A stretch of 64,000 nt of DNA from Microcella humidisoli (lineage in GTDB: Bacteria; Actinomycetota; Actinomycetes; Actinomycetales; Microbacteriaceae), in NCBI RefSeq assembly GCF_024362325.1, contig NZ_CP101497.1, forward strand, positions 2,542,001-2,606,000, in the 5' to 3' direction. Shown in pieces: positions 26,493-34,285 of the stretch. The position numbers were made by a program, and so were the translations under genes. The notes beneath the pieces were generated by a model. The model was not told the origin of the DNA, did not search any database, and worked only from the letters and a program-made list of their open reading frames with translations. Numbering within the stretch: position 1 is the first letter of the stretch; every line of letters begins with the position of its first letter.

Positions 26493-26520
26493 CCGGGACC
26501 GGTCAACCGACCGGTCCCGG
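26493..26520 (+). promoter_or_regulatory. Intercistronic hairpin between acpP and fabF
   Basis: CCGGGACCGGTC (26493–26504) and GACCGGTCCCGG (26509–26520) form a perfect 12-bp stem with loop AACC. No U-run follows, so it is more likely a partial terminator or an mRNA 3'-end stabiliser for acpP than a full terminator. Confidence 0.6.
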
Positions 26521-26562
26521 CGCTGAGCGGTCGAACCACCACCCCTGCAGAGAGTTGACGTT

Positions 26563-27798
26563 ATGACCACCATCGTCGTCACCGGAATCGGTGCCACCTC
26601 CCCCATCGGCGGAACCGCACGCGAGAGCTGGGATGCTCTGCTGCGGGGCGAGTCGGGCACGCGCTCGCTGACCCACGACTGGGTCGCCCAGCACGAGCTG
26701 CCCGTCACGTTCGCCGCTGAAGCCAAGGTGCGGCCCGAGGAGGTGCTCGAGCGCCAGGAGATCAAGCGCCTCGACCCCTCGGCGCAGTTCGCCCTCATCG
26801 CCGCCCGCGAGGCCTGGGCCGACGCCGGCTCGCCCGACATTGCTCCCGAGCGCATCCTCGTCGACTACGCCACGGGCATCGGCGGCCTCTGGACCCTCCT
26901 CGACGCGTGGGACGTGCTCAAGGAGAAGGGCCCGCGTCGCGTCCTCCCGATGACGATCCCCATGCTCATGCCCAACGCCGCGGCGGCCGCCATCAGCATG
27001 GGACTCGGCGCCCGCGCCGGTGCCCGCACCGTCGTCTCCGCCTGCGCCTCGGGCACCGAGGCCATCGCCAACGCCTACGAGCACTTGCAGCTGGGCCTTG
27101 CCGACATCGTCGTCGCCGGCGGCACCGAGGCGGTCGTGCATCCGCTGCCCATCGCCGCCTTCGCTTCGATGCAGGCGCTCTCGAAGCGCAACGACGACCC
27201 CGCCGCCGCCTCGCGGCCCTACGACGTCGACCGCGACGGCTTCGTGCTCGGCGAGGGCGCGGCAGCGATCGTGCTCGAGACCAAGGAGCACGCGCTCGCA
27301 CGCGGTGCCCGCATCTACGCCGAGCTCGCGGGCGGATCGGTCACGAGCGACTCGTACCACATCACCGCTCCCGACCCCGAGGGCTCGGGGGCCGCGCGCG
27401 CCGTGCTCGCGGCGCTCGCGCAGGCCGGCGCGACCCCCGACGAGGTCTCGCACATCAACGCGCACGCGACCTCGACCCCGGTCGGCGACATCGCCGAGTA
27501 CAACGCGCTCTACCGGGTCTTCGGCGAGCGGGTGAAGAGCATCCCGGTGTCGGCCACGAAGGCGTCGACCGGCCACCTGCTCGGTGGCACGGGCGCGCTC
27601 GAGGCCGTCTTCACGATCCTCGCGCTGCACGAGCGCACGGCACCGCCGACGATCAACCTCGACAACCAGGACGAGGCGATTCCGCTCGACGTCGTCACCT
27701 CGCCACGGCCGCTCGGCGACGGACCGCTGCTCGCCATCTCGAACTCGTTCGGCTTCGGCGGCCACAACTCGGTCGTCGCCTTCCGCACGGTCGACTAG
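26563..27798 (+). CDS. fabF: 3-oxoacyl-ACP synthase II
   Basis: About 411 residues. It is the elongation condensing enzyme of type II fatty-acid synthesis. The Cys-His-His triad is C161 (VVSACASGTEA), H301 (HINAHATSTP) and H338 (STGHLLGGTG), with K333 in SATKAS. FGFGGHNSVVAF closes the domain. It is the last gene of the fas operon; element 2 starts 8 nt after the stop and carries a strong terminator-like hairpin. Confidence 0.97.
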   Translation: MTTIVVTGIGATSPIGGTARESWDALLRGESGTRSLTHDWVAQHELPVTFAAEAKVRPEEVLERQEIKRLDPSAQFALIAAREAWADAGSPDIAPERILVDYATGIGGLWTLLDAWDVLKEKGPRRVLPMTIPMLMPNAAAAAISMGLGARAGARTVVSACASGTEAIANAYEHLQLGLADIVVAGGTEAVVHPLPIAAFASMQALSKRNDDPAAASRPYDVDRDGFVLGEGAAAIVLETKEHALARGARIYAELAGGSVTSDSYHITAPDPEGSGAARAVLAALAQAGATPDEVSHINAHATSTPVGDIAEYNALYRVFGERVKSIPVSATKASTGHLLGGTGALEAVFTILALHERTAPPTINLDNQDEAIPLDVVTSPRPLGDGPLLAISNSFGFGGHNSVVAFRTVD

Positions 27799-27805
27799 CG
27801 CGCGC

Positions 27806-27902
27806 CTCCACAACTCAGGAGTTCCGACGCGAACAGCCCCGCGACACGCCGTCGCGGGGCTGTTTCGTGCCGGGTGGCGCCGGCGGCTCCTGAATTGTGG
27901 AG
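27806..27902 (+). repeat. Inverted-repeat element 2 (97 bp)
   Basis: Arms CTCCACAACTCAGGAG (27806–27821; one change) and CTCCTGAATTGTGGAG (27887–27902). Octamer GACACGCC at 27843–27850, 21 nt inside the left arm. It fills the gap between convergent fabF and the DUF3145 gene. Confidence 0.88.
27832..27864. terminator. Hairpin inside element 2, end of the fas operon
   Basis: AACAGCCCCGCGAC (27832–27845) and GTCGCGGGGCTGTT (27851–27864) form a perfect 14-bp stem with loop ACGCC. TT(T)CG follows on the plus strand and the mirror image serves the minus strand. It probably terminates fabF and the convergent gene. The octamer lies across the 3' side of the left stem and the loop. Confidence 0.65.
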
Positions 27903-27932
27903 ACGAGCGGCGGGTGCGAGGTGGATGCGGGC

Positions 27933-28445
27933 TCAGCCCGCGCGGTGCAGCCAGACCACGCGCGCGCCATCGCCGGCGTGCCGGAACGGCTCGAGCTCGT
28001 CATCCCAAGCCTGTCCGAGCGCGAGGCGCAGTTCGCGATGCAGCTCGAGCGTGTTCGAACCGGCGACCTCGATCGCGTAGCGGATGCGGTCCTCGGGCAC
28101 GACCGTGTTTCCCGCCGTGTCGGTCTGCGCGTAGAAGATGCCCAGGTCAGGCGTGTGCATCCAGCGACCGCCGTCGGTACCGAGGCCGGCGTCCTCGGTC
28201 ACCTCGTACCGAAGGTGCTCCCAGCCGCGCAGGGCGCTCGCGATCTTGGCGCCCGTGCCGCGCTCGCCCTCCCAGACGAACTCGGCCCGCTGGGTGCCCT
28301 TGAGCACGGGCTGGTCGACCCAGTCGAAGTTCACGGCGCGATCGATGGCGCGCCCGGCCGCCCACTCGATGTGCGGGCAGAGCGCACGAGGAGCGGAGTG
28401 CACGTAGAGCACTCCGCGGGCCGTTGCCACGGTGTTGTCAGCCAC
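27933..28445 (-). CDS. DUF3145 family protein
   Basis: About 170 residues from GTG 28445 with GGAG upstream. It begins MADNTVATARGVLYVHSAP and contains PHIEWAAGRAIDR, FDWVDQPV and WAGEGERGTG-like wording (here VWEGERGTGAKIASALRGWEHLR). This actinobacteria-specific family has no known function and commonly neighbours the fatty-acid synthesis genes, as here. Soluble; no membrane segment. Confidence 0.85.
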   Translation of the reverse strand: MADNTVATARGVLYVHSAPRALCPHIEWAAGRAIDRAVNFDWVDQPVLKGTQRAEFVWEGERGTGAKIASALRGWEHLRYEVTEDAGLGTDGGRWMHTPDLGIFYAQTDTAGNTVVPEDRIRYAIEVAGSNTLELHRELRLALGQAWDDELEPFRHAGDGARVVWLHRAG

Positions 28446-28573
28446 TGTTCACTCCGTTTCGTTCAGGTGCGACTTCCCCATCGACCTGGTGCACGGAGTG
28501 CGTGGTGTTCAGTTGTGACGGTTTCCCGCCTGCCAGCAGTATGACGCAGAAGTCGACGGAATGACAAGGCTGG

Positions 28574-28591
28574 AATCACAGGCCTGTGATT
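28574..28591. promoter_or_regulatory. Perfect 18-bp palindrome upstream of the PadR gene
   Basis: AATCACAGGCCTGTGATT is perfectly self-complementary. It lies 72 nt before the PadR start and 128 nt before the DUF3145 start in the divergent gap. It is a good candidate for the PadR operator or another dimeric repressor site; no consensus comparison was possible. Confidence 0.45.
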
Positions 28592-28662
28592 CTCGGGATG
28601 CGTCGCGCACGAATTGTGGATCGATAGTCACTCCGCATGCATACGCCGAATAGTGTTGGGCT

Positions 28663-29217
28663 ATGACGCTGCGGCACTCCCTCCTCGCGGTCCTGACCCT
28701 CGGGCCGGCCTACGGCTACCAGTTGCACGCGGAGGTCGTGGAGCGCACGCGACGTGATGCCCCGCTCAATGTCGGGCAGGTCTACTCGACCCTCGATCGG
28801 TTACGGCGCGACGGACTGATCGAGGATGCGGGCAACACTCCCGACAACCTGCCGCTCTACGCGCTCACCGACGCGGGCGCCATCGAGGCGCGCATGCACC
28901 TGACCGAGCCCGATCTTGCCGATTGGCACGAGATGGTGGAGCGGGTGCTGCTCGCGCTCTCGCTGCCGGGCGATCACGTCGAGGTGCTCGTGCGCAACTA
29001 CCGCCGGCTCTGGGCGCCGCGGCGCGGGGCGAGCGACGAAGTCGCCGACCCCACGGGCGGGGCCGCACAGGCCGCCGCCCAGCACGCGGCGCGCCTGCTG
29101 CAGGCCTCGGCGCTCGCGTGGCTCGATTCGTTGCCCGAGGTCGAGCCGTGGGGCCTGCGCACCGATCGGCGCCGACGCGGCCGGCGCGCGGCCGAAGCCG
29201 TGCATCCGCCCGCCTGA
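28663..29217 (+). CDS. PadR-family transcriptional regulator
   Basis: About 184 residues. The N-terminal winged helix (about 1–85: LRHSLLAVLTLGPAYGYQLH, NVGQVYSTLDRLRRDGLIED) is typical of PadR; a C-terminal dimerisation helix region follows (EMVERVLLALSLPGDHVEVL). The tail is basic (RTDRRRRGRRAAEA). TAGTGT ends 6 nt before the ATG, consistent with a leaderless mRNA. It is probably autoregulated through the palindrome at 28574. No transporter target lies beside it. Confidence 0.88.
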   Translation: MTLRHSLLAVLTLGPAYGYQLHAEVVERTRRDAPLNVGQVYSTLDRLRRDGLIEDAGNTPDNLPLYALTDAGAIEARMHLTEPDLADWHEMVERVLLALSLPGDHVEVLVRNYRRLWAPRRGASDEVADPTGGAAQAAAQHAARLLQASALAWLDSLPEVEPWGLRTDRRRRGRRAAEAVHPPA

Positions 29218-29278
29218 CGATCTCATTCGCGGCGACGCCGCGCCACGCCTCCCACAGCGCGCCGCGCCCGGATCGCGA

Positions 29279-30901
29279 CTACTTGGCGTCGCTGTAGCGC
29301 TGCACGGCGGCCACCGTCACCGGAAAGCTCACGGGAGTCGCCCCGAATACGATGCGCCCGGCCTCGACCGCGGCCTCCCGCAGCACCTGTTCGACCTCGG
29401 CGACCCGATCGAGCGGGCTGTGCACGATGAGCTCGTCGTGCACGAAGAACACGAGGTGCGGCTGCGTCGCGAGCGGCCCCGCCCCCGTGGTCCACAGGCG
29501 TCGACGCACACCCGCCATCCACGCGAGCGCCCACTCCGCCGCGGTGCCCTGCACCACGAAGTTGCGGGTGAATCGTCCCCACGAGCGGGCGGCCGAGCGG
29601 GCGGCGCGGCCCGCCGACTCGTCGGCGCCCTCCGCGCCCGCGGCGCCCTGGCGCTCGCGCCACGCCGCGGACGGCGCGGGCGACGTGCGCCCGAGCCGCG
29701 TCGTCACTCGTTCGCCGCGTTCCCCCGCCCGTGCCGCCGCTTCGACGTAGCCGATGGCCTGCGGGAACGAGCGCGCGAGCCGCGGCAGCACCTGGGCGCT
29801 CACGCCCGTCGTCCCGCCGTACATCGCCCCGAGCATGCCGACCTTCGCGTGCTCGCGCGAGGCGACCGCGCCGCTCGCGACGATGCCCGCGTAGAGGTCG
29901 ACCCCCGCGCCAGCCCGCGCCATCGCGGCGTCGCCCGAGAGGGCGGCGAGGATGCGGGGCTCGAGCTGCGCCGCGTCGGCCACGACGAGCGCCCAGCCCG
30001 CATCGGCCTGCACGGCGCCGCGCACCTGCTTGGGCAACTGCAGCGCGCCCCCGCCGTCGGATGCCCAGCGACCGGTGACGACACCGCCGGGCACGAACGT
30101 GGGGCGGAACCGCCCGTCGTGCACCCACTCGTCGAGCCAGTTCCAGCCGTTCGCGGTGTGCAGGCGGCTGAGCGTCTTGTACTGCAGCAGCGGGGCGATC
30201 GCCGGGTGATCGAGCCGCGTGAGCTCGGCCGAGCGCGTCGTCGCGACGTCGAGCCCGGCGCGCCGCAGCGCCTTCACGAGCTCGGGCGGCGAGTCGATCG
30301 GCACCGGGCCGACCCCGAGCAGCGCCTCGACCTGCGTCGCGAGCTCGTCGAGCCGCGCGGGGCGGCGACCCGGCGCCGGTCGCGGCCCCAGCGCCTCGGC
30401 GAGCAGTGCGTCGTGCGCGGCAGCGCTCCAGGGCAGGCCCGTGTGCTGCATCTCGGCCGCGGCGAGGGCGCCAGCCGACTCGGCTGCGGCGAGCAGGGTC
30501 AGTCGGGCGGGATCAGCGTGCGCGGCGATCGCGGCGCGCTGCTGCTGCCAGGCGAGCGGCGCCGCGATCGCGGGCGCCGCATCCGTCGCCCCATCGAGGT
30601 CGAACAGCGTGTCGGCGCGCGCGGGCTCGGGGGCGCTCCCCCACGATCGCCGAGCGGGTCGGCCGGCGATGCCCGCGATGATCGCGTCGACGAGTCGCAG
30701 ATCGTGGCAGCGTTCCACGCGCACGCCCGCCGCGAGCAGCGGCGGGTACCACTGCGCGGTGTCCGTCCAGACCCACCGTGGATGCTCCGCCTCGCGCTCG
30801 GCCACCGCCGCAGCGAACTGCGGCTCCGGCACGAGCGCCGTGGCGCCGTCGTCGTCGATGAGCGCGACCCCCTCGGGGCGCCGGTCGACGACGATGTGCA
30901 T
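29279..30901 (-). CDS. Family-A DNA polymerase paralogue (bifunctional 3'-5' exonuclease/polymerase type)
   Basis: About 540 residues from ATG 30901, shorter than PolA (about 900) because the 5' nuclease domain is absent. Polymerase motif A reads VVADAAQLEPRILAALSGD (catalytic Asp kept), motif B region REHAKVGMLGAMYGGTTG keeps Lys and the YG pair, and motif C VFFVHDELIVHSP keeps HDE. The N-terminal 200 residues form a degraded exonuclease-like domain. The main PolA is presumably elsewhere. This second enzyme is common in actinobacteria; a repair role is inferred. Element 3 starts 42 nt upstream of the start codon. Confidence 0.88.
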   Translation of the reverse strand: MHIVVDRRPEGVALIDDDGATALVPEPQFAAAVAEREAEHPRWVWTDTAQWYPPLLAAGVRVERCHDLRLVDAIIAGIAGRPARRSWGSAPEPARADTLFDLDGATDAAPAIAAPLAWQQQRAAIAAHADPARLTLLAAAESAGALAAAEMQHTGLPWSAAAHDALLAEALGPRPAPGRRPARLDELATQVEALLGVGPVPIDSPPELVKALRRAGLDVATTRSAELTRLDHPAIAPLLQYKTLSRLHTANGWNWLDEWVHDGRFRPTFVPGGVVTGRWASDGGGALQLPKQVRGAVQADAGWALVVADAAQLEPRILAALSGDAAMARAGAGVDLYAGIVASGAVASREHAKVGMLGAMYGGTTGVSAQVLPRLARSFPQAIGYVEAAARAGERGERVTTRLGRTSPAPSAAWRERQGAAGAEGADESAGRAARSAARSWGRFTRNFVVQGTAAEWALAWMAGVRRRLWTTGAGPLATQPHLVFFVHDELIVHSPLDRVAEVEQVLREAAVEAGRIVFGATPVSFPVTVAAVQRYSDAK

Positions 30902-30943
30902 GCCCCCAGTCTGCCGCCGCGCGACGACACCGCCCCCCGCGGC

Positions 30944-31040
30944 CTCCACAATTCAGGAGCCGTTGCGCGCTGGAGCGGCCGACACGCCGACGACAGGGTC
31001 TAACGGCGAACTGCACACCGCCGACTCCTGAATTGTGGAG
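30944..31040 (+). repeat. Inverted-repeat element 3 (97 bp)
   Basis: Perfect arms at 30944–30959 and 31025–31040; octamer GACACGCC at 30981–30988, 21 nt inside the left arm. It lies in the gap between the polymerase paralogue and the upstream DUF1684 gene, both on the minus strand. Confidence 0.92.
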
Positions 31041-31074
31041 ACGCGCGCGCGGGTGGGCGGGCGCGCGTGCCGGG

Positions 31075-31902
31075 TCAGTGCAGGAGCGAGCCGTCGGCGG
31101 CGAGCACGTTCTTCTCGCCGGCCTCGACGCGGAAGGGGAACCGGTTCTGCTTCGGCGGCAGCGGGCAGTTGAAGGCGTAGCTGAACGCGCACGGCGGCAG
31201 GATCGCCGTGTTGAAGTCGAGCGTGATCGTGCCGTCCGGGTTCGGGGCGAGGAAGAGGAAGCGTCCGACGCTGTAGGTGTCGTCGCCGTTCGTCGCGTCG
31301 GCGAAGACGAGCTGCAGCGCGCGCCCCGACTTGAAGGCGGCGATGTCGTACTCGACCCCGTCGTGCGTGAAGCGGATCTCGCCGGGCACGACCTCGCCGC
31401 GGGTCTTGCCGTCGTCCTTGAGATGCTCGAAGCCGACGACCGTGCCCCCCTCGATCTCGCGGAAGGTGCCCGTCACGACCCACTCGGGCGCGTAGTCGAA
31501 CGCGTCGATGCCACCGAAGTTCTGAATGCCCTCGCTCTGCGCGTCCCACACCCGCAGGGCGTAGAGGCCGTCGTCGCCCGCGATCACGAAGCCCGTCGTG
31601 TGATCGTCGAACTCGATCGCGCTCGGGTTCGCGTCGTCCTTGCCCCGCGCGTGCACGGTGCCGTCGACGAGAACACCATCGACATGGATGCCCGCCGCAG
31701 CGTCCGCCGTCACGACGAGGCCGCCCTGTCCCGCGGGCGCCGGGGCCCAGCGGCCGGGCACGCCCCACACCGTCTGCTCCTCGGCGATCCACTGCGTGTT
31801 GGTCAGCGCAAGCGGCCCCTGCGGCTGCACGGCGGCGAGGGCGCGGCGCTCGCGGAAGACGGCGTACCGCTCGGCGGGCGTGGCGGGGGCGGCGTCGGTC
31901 AT
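31075..31902 (-). CDS. DUF1684 domain protein
   Basis: About 275 residues. The family signature is in the C-terminal half: DGTITLDFNTAILPPCAFSY and AFNCPLPPKQNRFPFRVEAGE, the conserved N-C-P-x-P-P-x-x-N-x-L/F-x-x-x-I/V-x-A-G-E pattern. N-terminal RYAVFRERRAL also fits. Function of DUF1684 is unknown. ATG 31902 is chosen because GACAGG lies 9–10 nt upstream; ATG 31911 abuts it. Soluble, mostly beta. Confidence 0.87.
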   Translation of the reverse strand: MTDAAPATPAERYAVFRERRALAAVQPQGPLALTNTQWIAEEQTVWGVPGRWAPAPAGQGGLVVTADAAAGIHVDGVLVDGTVHARGKDDANPSAIEFDDHTTGFVIAGDDGLYALRVWDAQSEGIQNFGGIDAFDYAPEWVVTGTFREIEGGTVVGFEHLKDDGKTRGEVVPGEIRFTHDGVEYDIAAFKSGRALQLVFADATNGDDTYSVGRFLFLAPNPDGTITLDFNTAILPPCAFSYAFNCPLPPKQNRFPFRVEAGEKNVLAADGSLLH

Positions 31903-31993
31903 GGTGTCCATCCTGTCGGTCTGTTCGGTGCAACCGGGGCGCAGACGCGGCGATTCCCTATGCGGGATGCCCGGCGCGACGCTCGGCGCATCG

Positions 31994-32743
31994 CTACAGC
32001 AGCGCCGACGGGCGCGCGAGCCCGACCGCGAGCACGAGCAGCGCCACGCCGTTGGCCAGCGAGAGGGCGGCATGCAGCACCGACGCGCGATGCGCGGTCG
32101 TGAGCCCGAGCTGCCATCGCCGCTCGGTCCACCAGGCGAGCGCCACGACGATCAGGATGAGCACGGTCAGCACGCGCACGATCGGCGCCGGGGGGTCTCC
32201 CGCGACGAGACCGACGACCTGGTAGAGCGCGACGATGCCCCACGGCACCACGGCGAGGCCGGCGCCGAAACTGAACGGCCACCGGGCCCGCAGCCGATCG
32301 TCGGACTCGCGGGCCTGCAACCAGAGCAGCCCCGCTGCTCCCCCGCCGAAGGCGTACACGAGAATCAACGCTCCCACCTCCGTCACGCCGTTGAGCTGCG
32401 CGACGAGGAAGAGCGTGATGCCCGACGACTGGGCGAACGCCACGAGCTGCAGCGACCGCGGCGCCCGACCACCGCTATCGCGCACGAGCCCGAGCCCGAG
32501 AGCGAGCACCGCGTGCACTGCCGCGCCGATGAGCAGGACGATCGCCGCAGCTGCGGCGAAGTCGACGGAGGCGAACACCCCGATGCTGGCGGCAGCCGGC
32601 ACCGACAGGGCGACGGGCAGCAGGATCGAGGCCTGCGCGGCCGCCAGGGCCCCGAGGGCGATCGCCACGAGGAGATGCGCCGCGGCCGACACCGCGTGCA
32701 GCGTTCGGGAGCTGATCATGACCACGGTCCGACTCGATGACAC
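31994..32743 (-). CDS. Heliorhodopsin-like seven-helix protein lacking the retinal lysine
   Basis: 249 residues, the usual heliorhodopsin length, from GTG 32743 with AAGGAG 6 nt upstream. Seven hydrophobic helices. Family-like segments remembered from heliorhodopsins: AAAHLL (H23) and GAAVHAV (H77), placed like the two conserved His of helices 1 and 2; LVAQLNGVTEVGAL followed by GLLWLQARE; PFSFGAGLAVVPW; and a last helix HRASVLHAALSLANGVALL. The Schiff-base Lys of helix 7 is absent (S-L-A-N), the helix-3 counterion Glu aligns with A102, and the protein contains no Lys at all, so retinal cannot bind covalently. Function unknown; a plain membrane-protein call is the alternative. Confidence 0.65.
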   Translation of the reverse strand: MSSSRTVVMISSRTLHAVSAAAHLLVAIALGALAAAQASILLPVALSVPAAASIGVFASVDFAAAAAIVLLIGAAVHAVLALGLGLVRDSGGRAPRSLQLVAFAQSSGITLFLVAQLNGVTEVGALILVYAFGGGAAGLLWLQARESDDRLRARWPFSFGAGLAVVPWGIVALYQVVGLVAGDPPAPIVRVLTVLILIVVALAWWTERRWQLGLTTAHRASVLHAALSLANGVALLVLAVGLARPSALL

Positions 32744-32772
32744 GGAGGCTCCTTCCGGCGGCCCAACGGCGG

Positions 32773-32849
32773 TGGTAGGGCGGACGGGACTTGAACCCGT
32801 GACCGATGGATTATGAGTCCACTGCTCTGACCAGCTGAGCTACCGCCCC
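32773..32849 (-). tRNA. tRNA with CAU anticodon (elongator Met, or Ile2)
   Basis: Minus-strand cloverleaf: acceptor GGGGCGG/CCGCCCT, D arm AGCTCAGCTGGTCAGAGC, anticodon loop CTCATAA, T loop GGTTCAAGTCC, encoded CCA. 77 nt. The choice between Met and lysidine-modified Ile2 cannot be settled by eye; it is not an initiator because the GGG/CCC anticodon-stem pairs are missing. Confidence 0.93.
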
Positions 32850-32902
32850 GCGCACCGCGTGCGGGCGGCGCACGCCCACTCTACCGAGCGGGACCGCCGG
32901 GT

Positions 32903-34138
32903 TCAGGGAGCGACGGCGTCGAGGTCGTCGGCCACCGGGTCGACGACGGGCTCGCCACGGTAGAGCGCCTCGAAGGTGTCGAGGGTGCGGTTGATGTCGT
33001 GGCCCTGCACGATGCGCAGACTTTCGCGCTTGAGTTCGAGCAGCTCGGCGTGCGGCATCGTGAAGACCTTCGTCAGCAGCGCGGCGAACTGGTCGACATC
33101 ACCGGGCTCGTAGAGGAACCCGTTCTCCCCGTCGTGGATGAGGTGGGGCAGCGCCATCGCGTTCGCCCCGATGACCGGCAGGCCCGAGGCCATGGCCTCC
33201 ATCGTCGCGATCGACTGCAGCTCGGCGCGCGAGGGCATCGCGAAGACGGATGCCCGGGTGAGCTGCTGGCGCAGGTACGACTCGGGCGCGTGGCCCGCGA
33301 AGTGCACGCGGTGCGAGATGCCGAGTTGCGCGGCGAGCCGTTCGAGCGCCGGACGCTGCTCGCCGTCGCCGATGATCTCGACCTTCACGTCGAGCGCGGG
33401 GTCGAGCTTCGCGGCGGCGCGCAGCAGCTCTTCGATGTGCTTCTCGGCCTCGACGCGGCCGAGGAACAGCACGACGTTCTCGGTGCGCGGCTCGAGATTC
33501 GGCGTGTAGTGGTCGATGTGCAGTCCGCAGCTGATCGGGTGCACCTCGGTGAGCTCGGTGTACTTCTCGAGGTAGTCGGCGGCTTTGCGGGTCGGTGTCG
33601 TGACGGCCTCGGCGAGCCCGAAAGTGCGGCCCGCGGCCTTCCAGGCCGCGCGGATGGCGGGTTCGCGTAGGGCGCCGACGAAGGGGGTGAACTGCAGGCC
33701 GTTCTCGGGCATGAAGTGGTTCGTGCCGATGACGCGGATGCCGCGCTTGACGGCCTCGCGCGCGAGACCCCGGCCGACGACGATGTGCGACTGGAAGTGC
33801 ACGACGTCGGGCTTGACGGTGTCGAGGATGCGCGCGGCGTTCTGCTCGATGCGCCAGGGCAGTGCGTACCGGAGCCAGGGGTGCGGGTACCAGCGCCAGG
33901 AGCGCAGCCGGTGCACCGTCATGGGCTGGTCTTCGTGCACCTCGGTGCGGGTCACGTTGGGGCCGCCCTCGGCACCGGGCGCGACGATGTGCACCTCGTG
34001 GCCGCGCTCGACCAGGCCGGCGGCGAGGCGCTCGGCGAACTTCGCGGCGCCGTTGACATCGGGGCCGAAGGTGTCGCCGCCGATCAGTACGCGGAGGGGG
34101 CGGTTCGCAGAGCCGCCGTCATGCGGAACATCAGGCAC
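32903..34138 (-). CDS. Glycosyltransferase family 4 (GT-B)
   Basis: About 411 residues from GTG 34138. N-terminal acceptor domain: LIGGDTFGPDVNGAAKFAERLAAGLVERGHEVHIVAP. C-terminal donor domain: NVVLFLGRVEAEKHIEELLRA and the E-x7-E-like segment FAMPSRAELQSIATMEAMASGLPVIGANAMALPHLI. It probably adds a sugar from a nucleotide donor to a lipid or glycan at the inner membrane face; the closest types are PimB-like and diacylglycerol glycosyltransferases. Stands alone between a tRNA and a transporter gene. Confidence 0.9.
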   Translation of the reverse strand: MPDVPHDGGSANRPLRVLIGGDTFGPDVNGAAKFAERLAAGLVERGHEVHIVAPGAEGGPNVTRTEVHEDQPMTVHRLRSWRWYPHPWLRYALPWRIEQNAARILDTVKPDVVHFQSHIVVGRGLAREAVKRGIRVIGTNHFMPENGLQFTPFVGALREPAIRAAWKAAGRTFGLAEAVTTPTRKAADYLEKYTELTEVHPISCGLHIDHYTPNLEPRTENVVLFLGRVEAEKHIEELLRAAAKLDPALDVKVEIIGDGEQRPALERLAAQLGISHRVHFAGHAPESYLRQQLTRASVFAMPSRAELQSIATMEAMASGLPVIGANAMALPHLIHDGENGFLYEPGDVDQFAALLTKVFTMPHAELLELKRESLRIVQGHDINRTLDTFEALYRGEPVVDPVADDLDAVAP

Positions 34139-34285
34139 AGTGGTGGTGATCCTTGCTTCTCGGTGGTGGGCGCCGCTCGAACGCGTACGCGAGCGAGCGC
34201 CGGGGACAAGAGGAGAACCGTCGCCCTACGCTACCGCAGGGCGCCCTGCCCGCGCGGGAGGGCATCCCCCCGGATCGACGACGGT

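Noticed and set aside
27315..27503. Short minus-strand frames inside fabF and similar genes
   Set aside because: No ribosome site or conservation; expected by chance in DNA of this GC content.
32773..32849. Initiator tRNA-fMet
   Set aside because: The anticodon stem lacks the three G–C pairs of initiators and the first acceptor pair is a normal pair.
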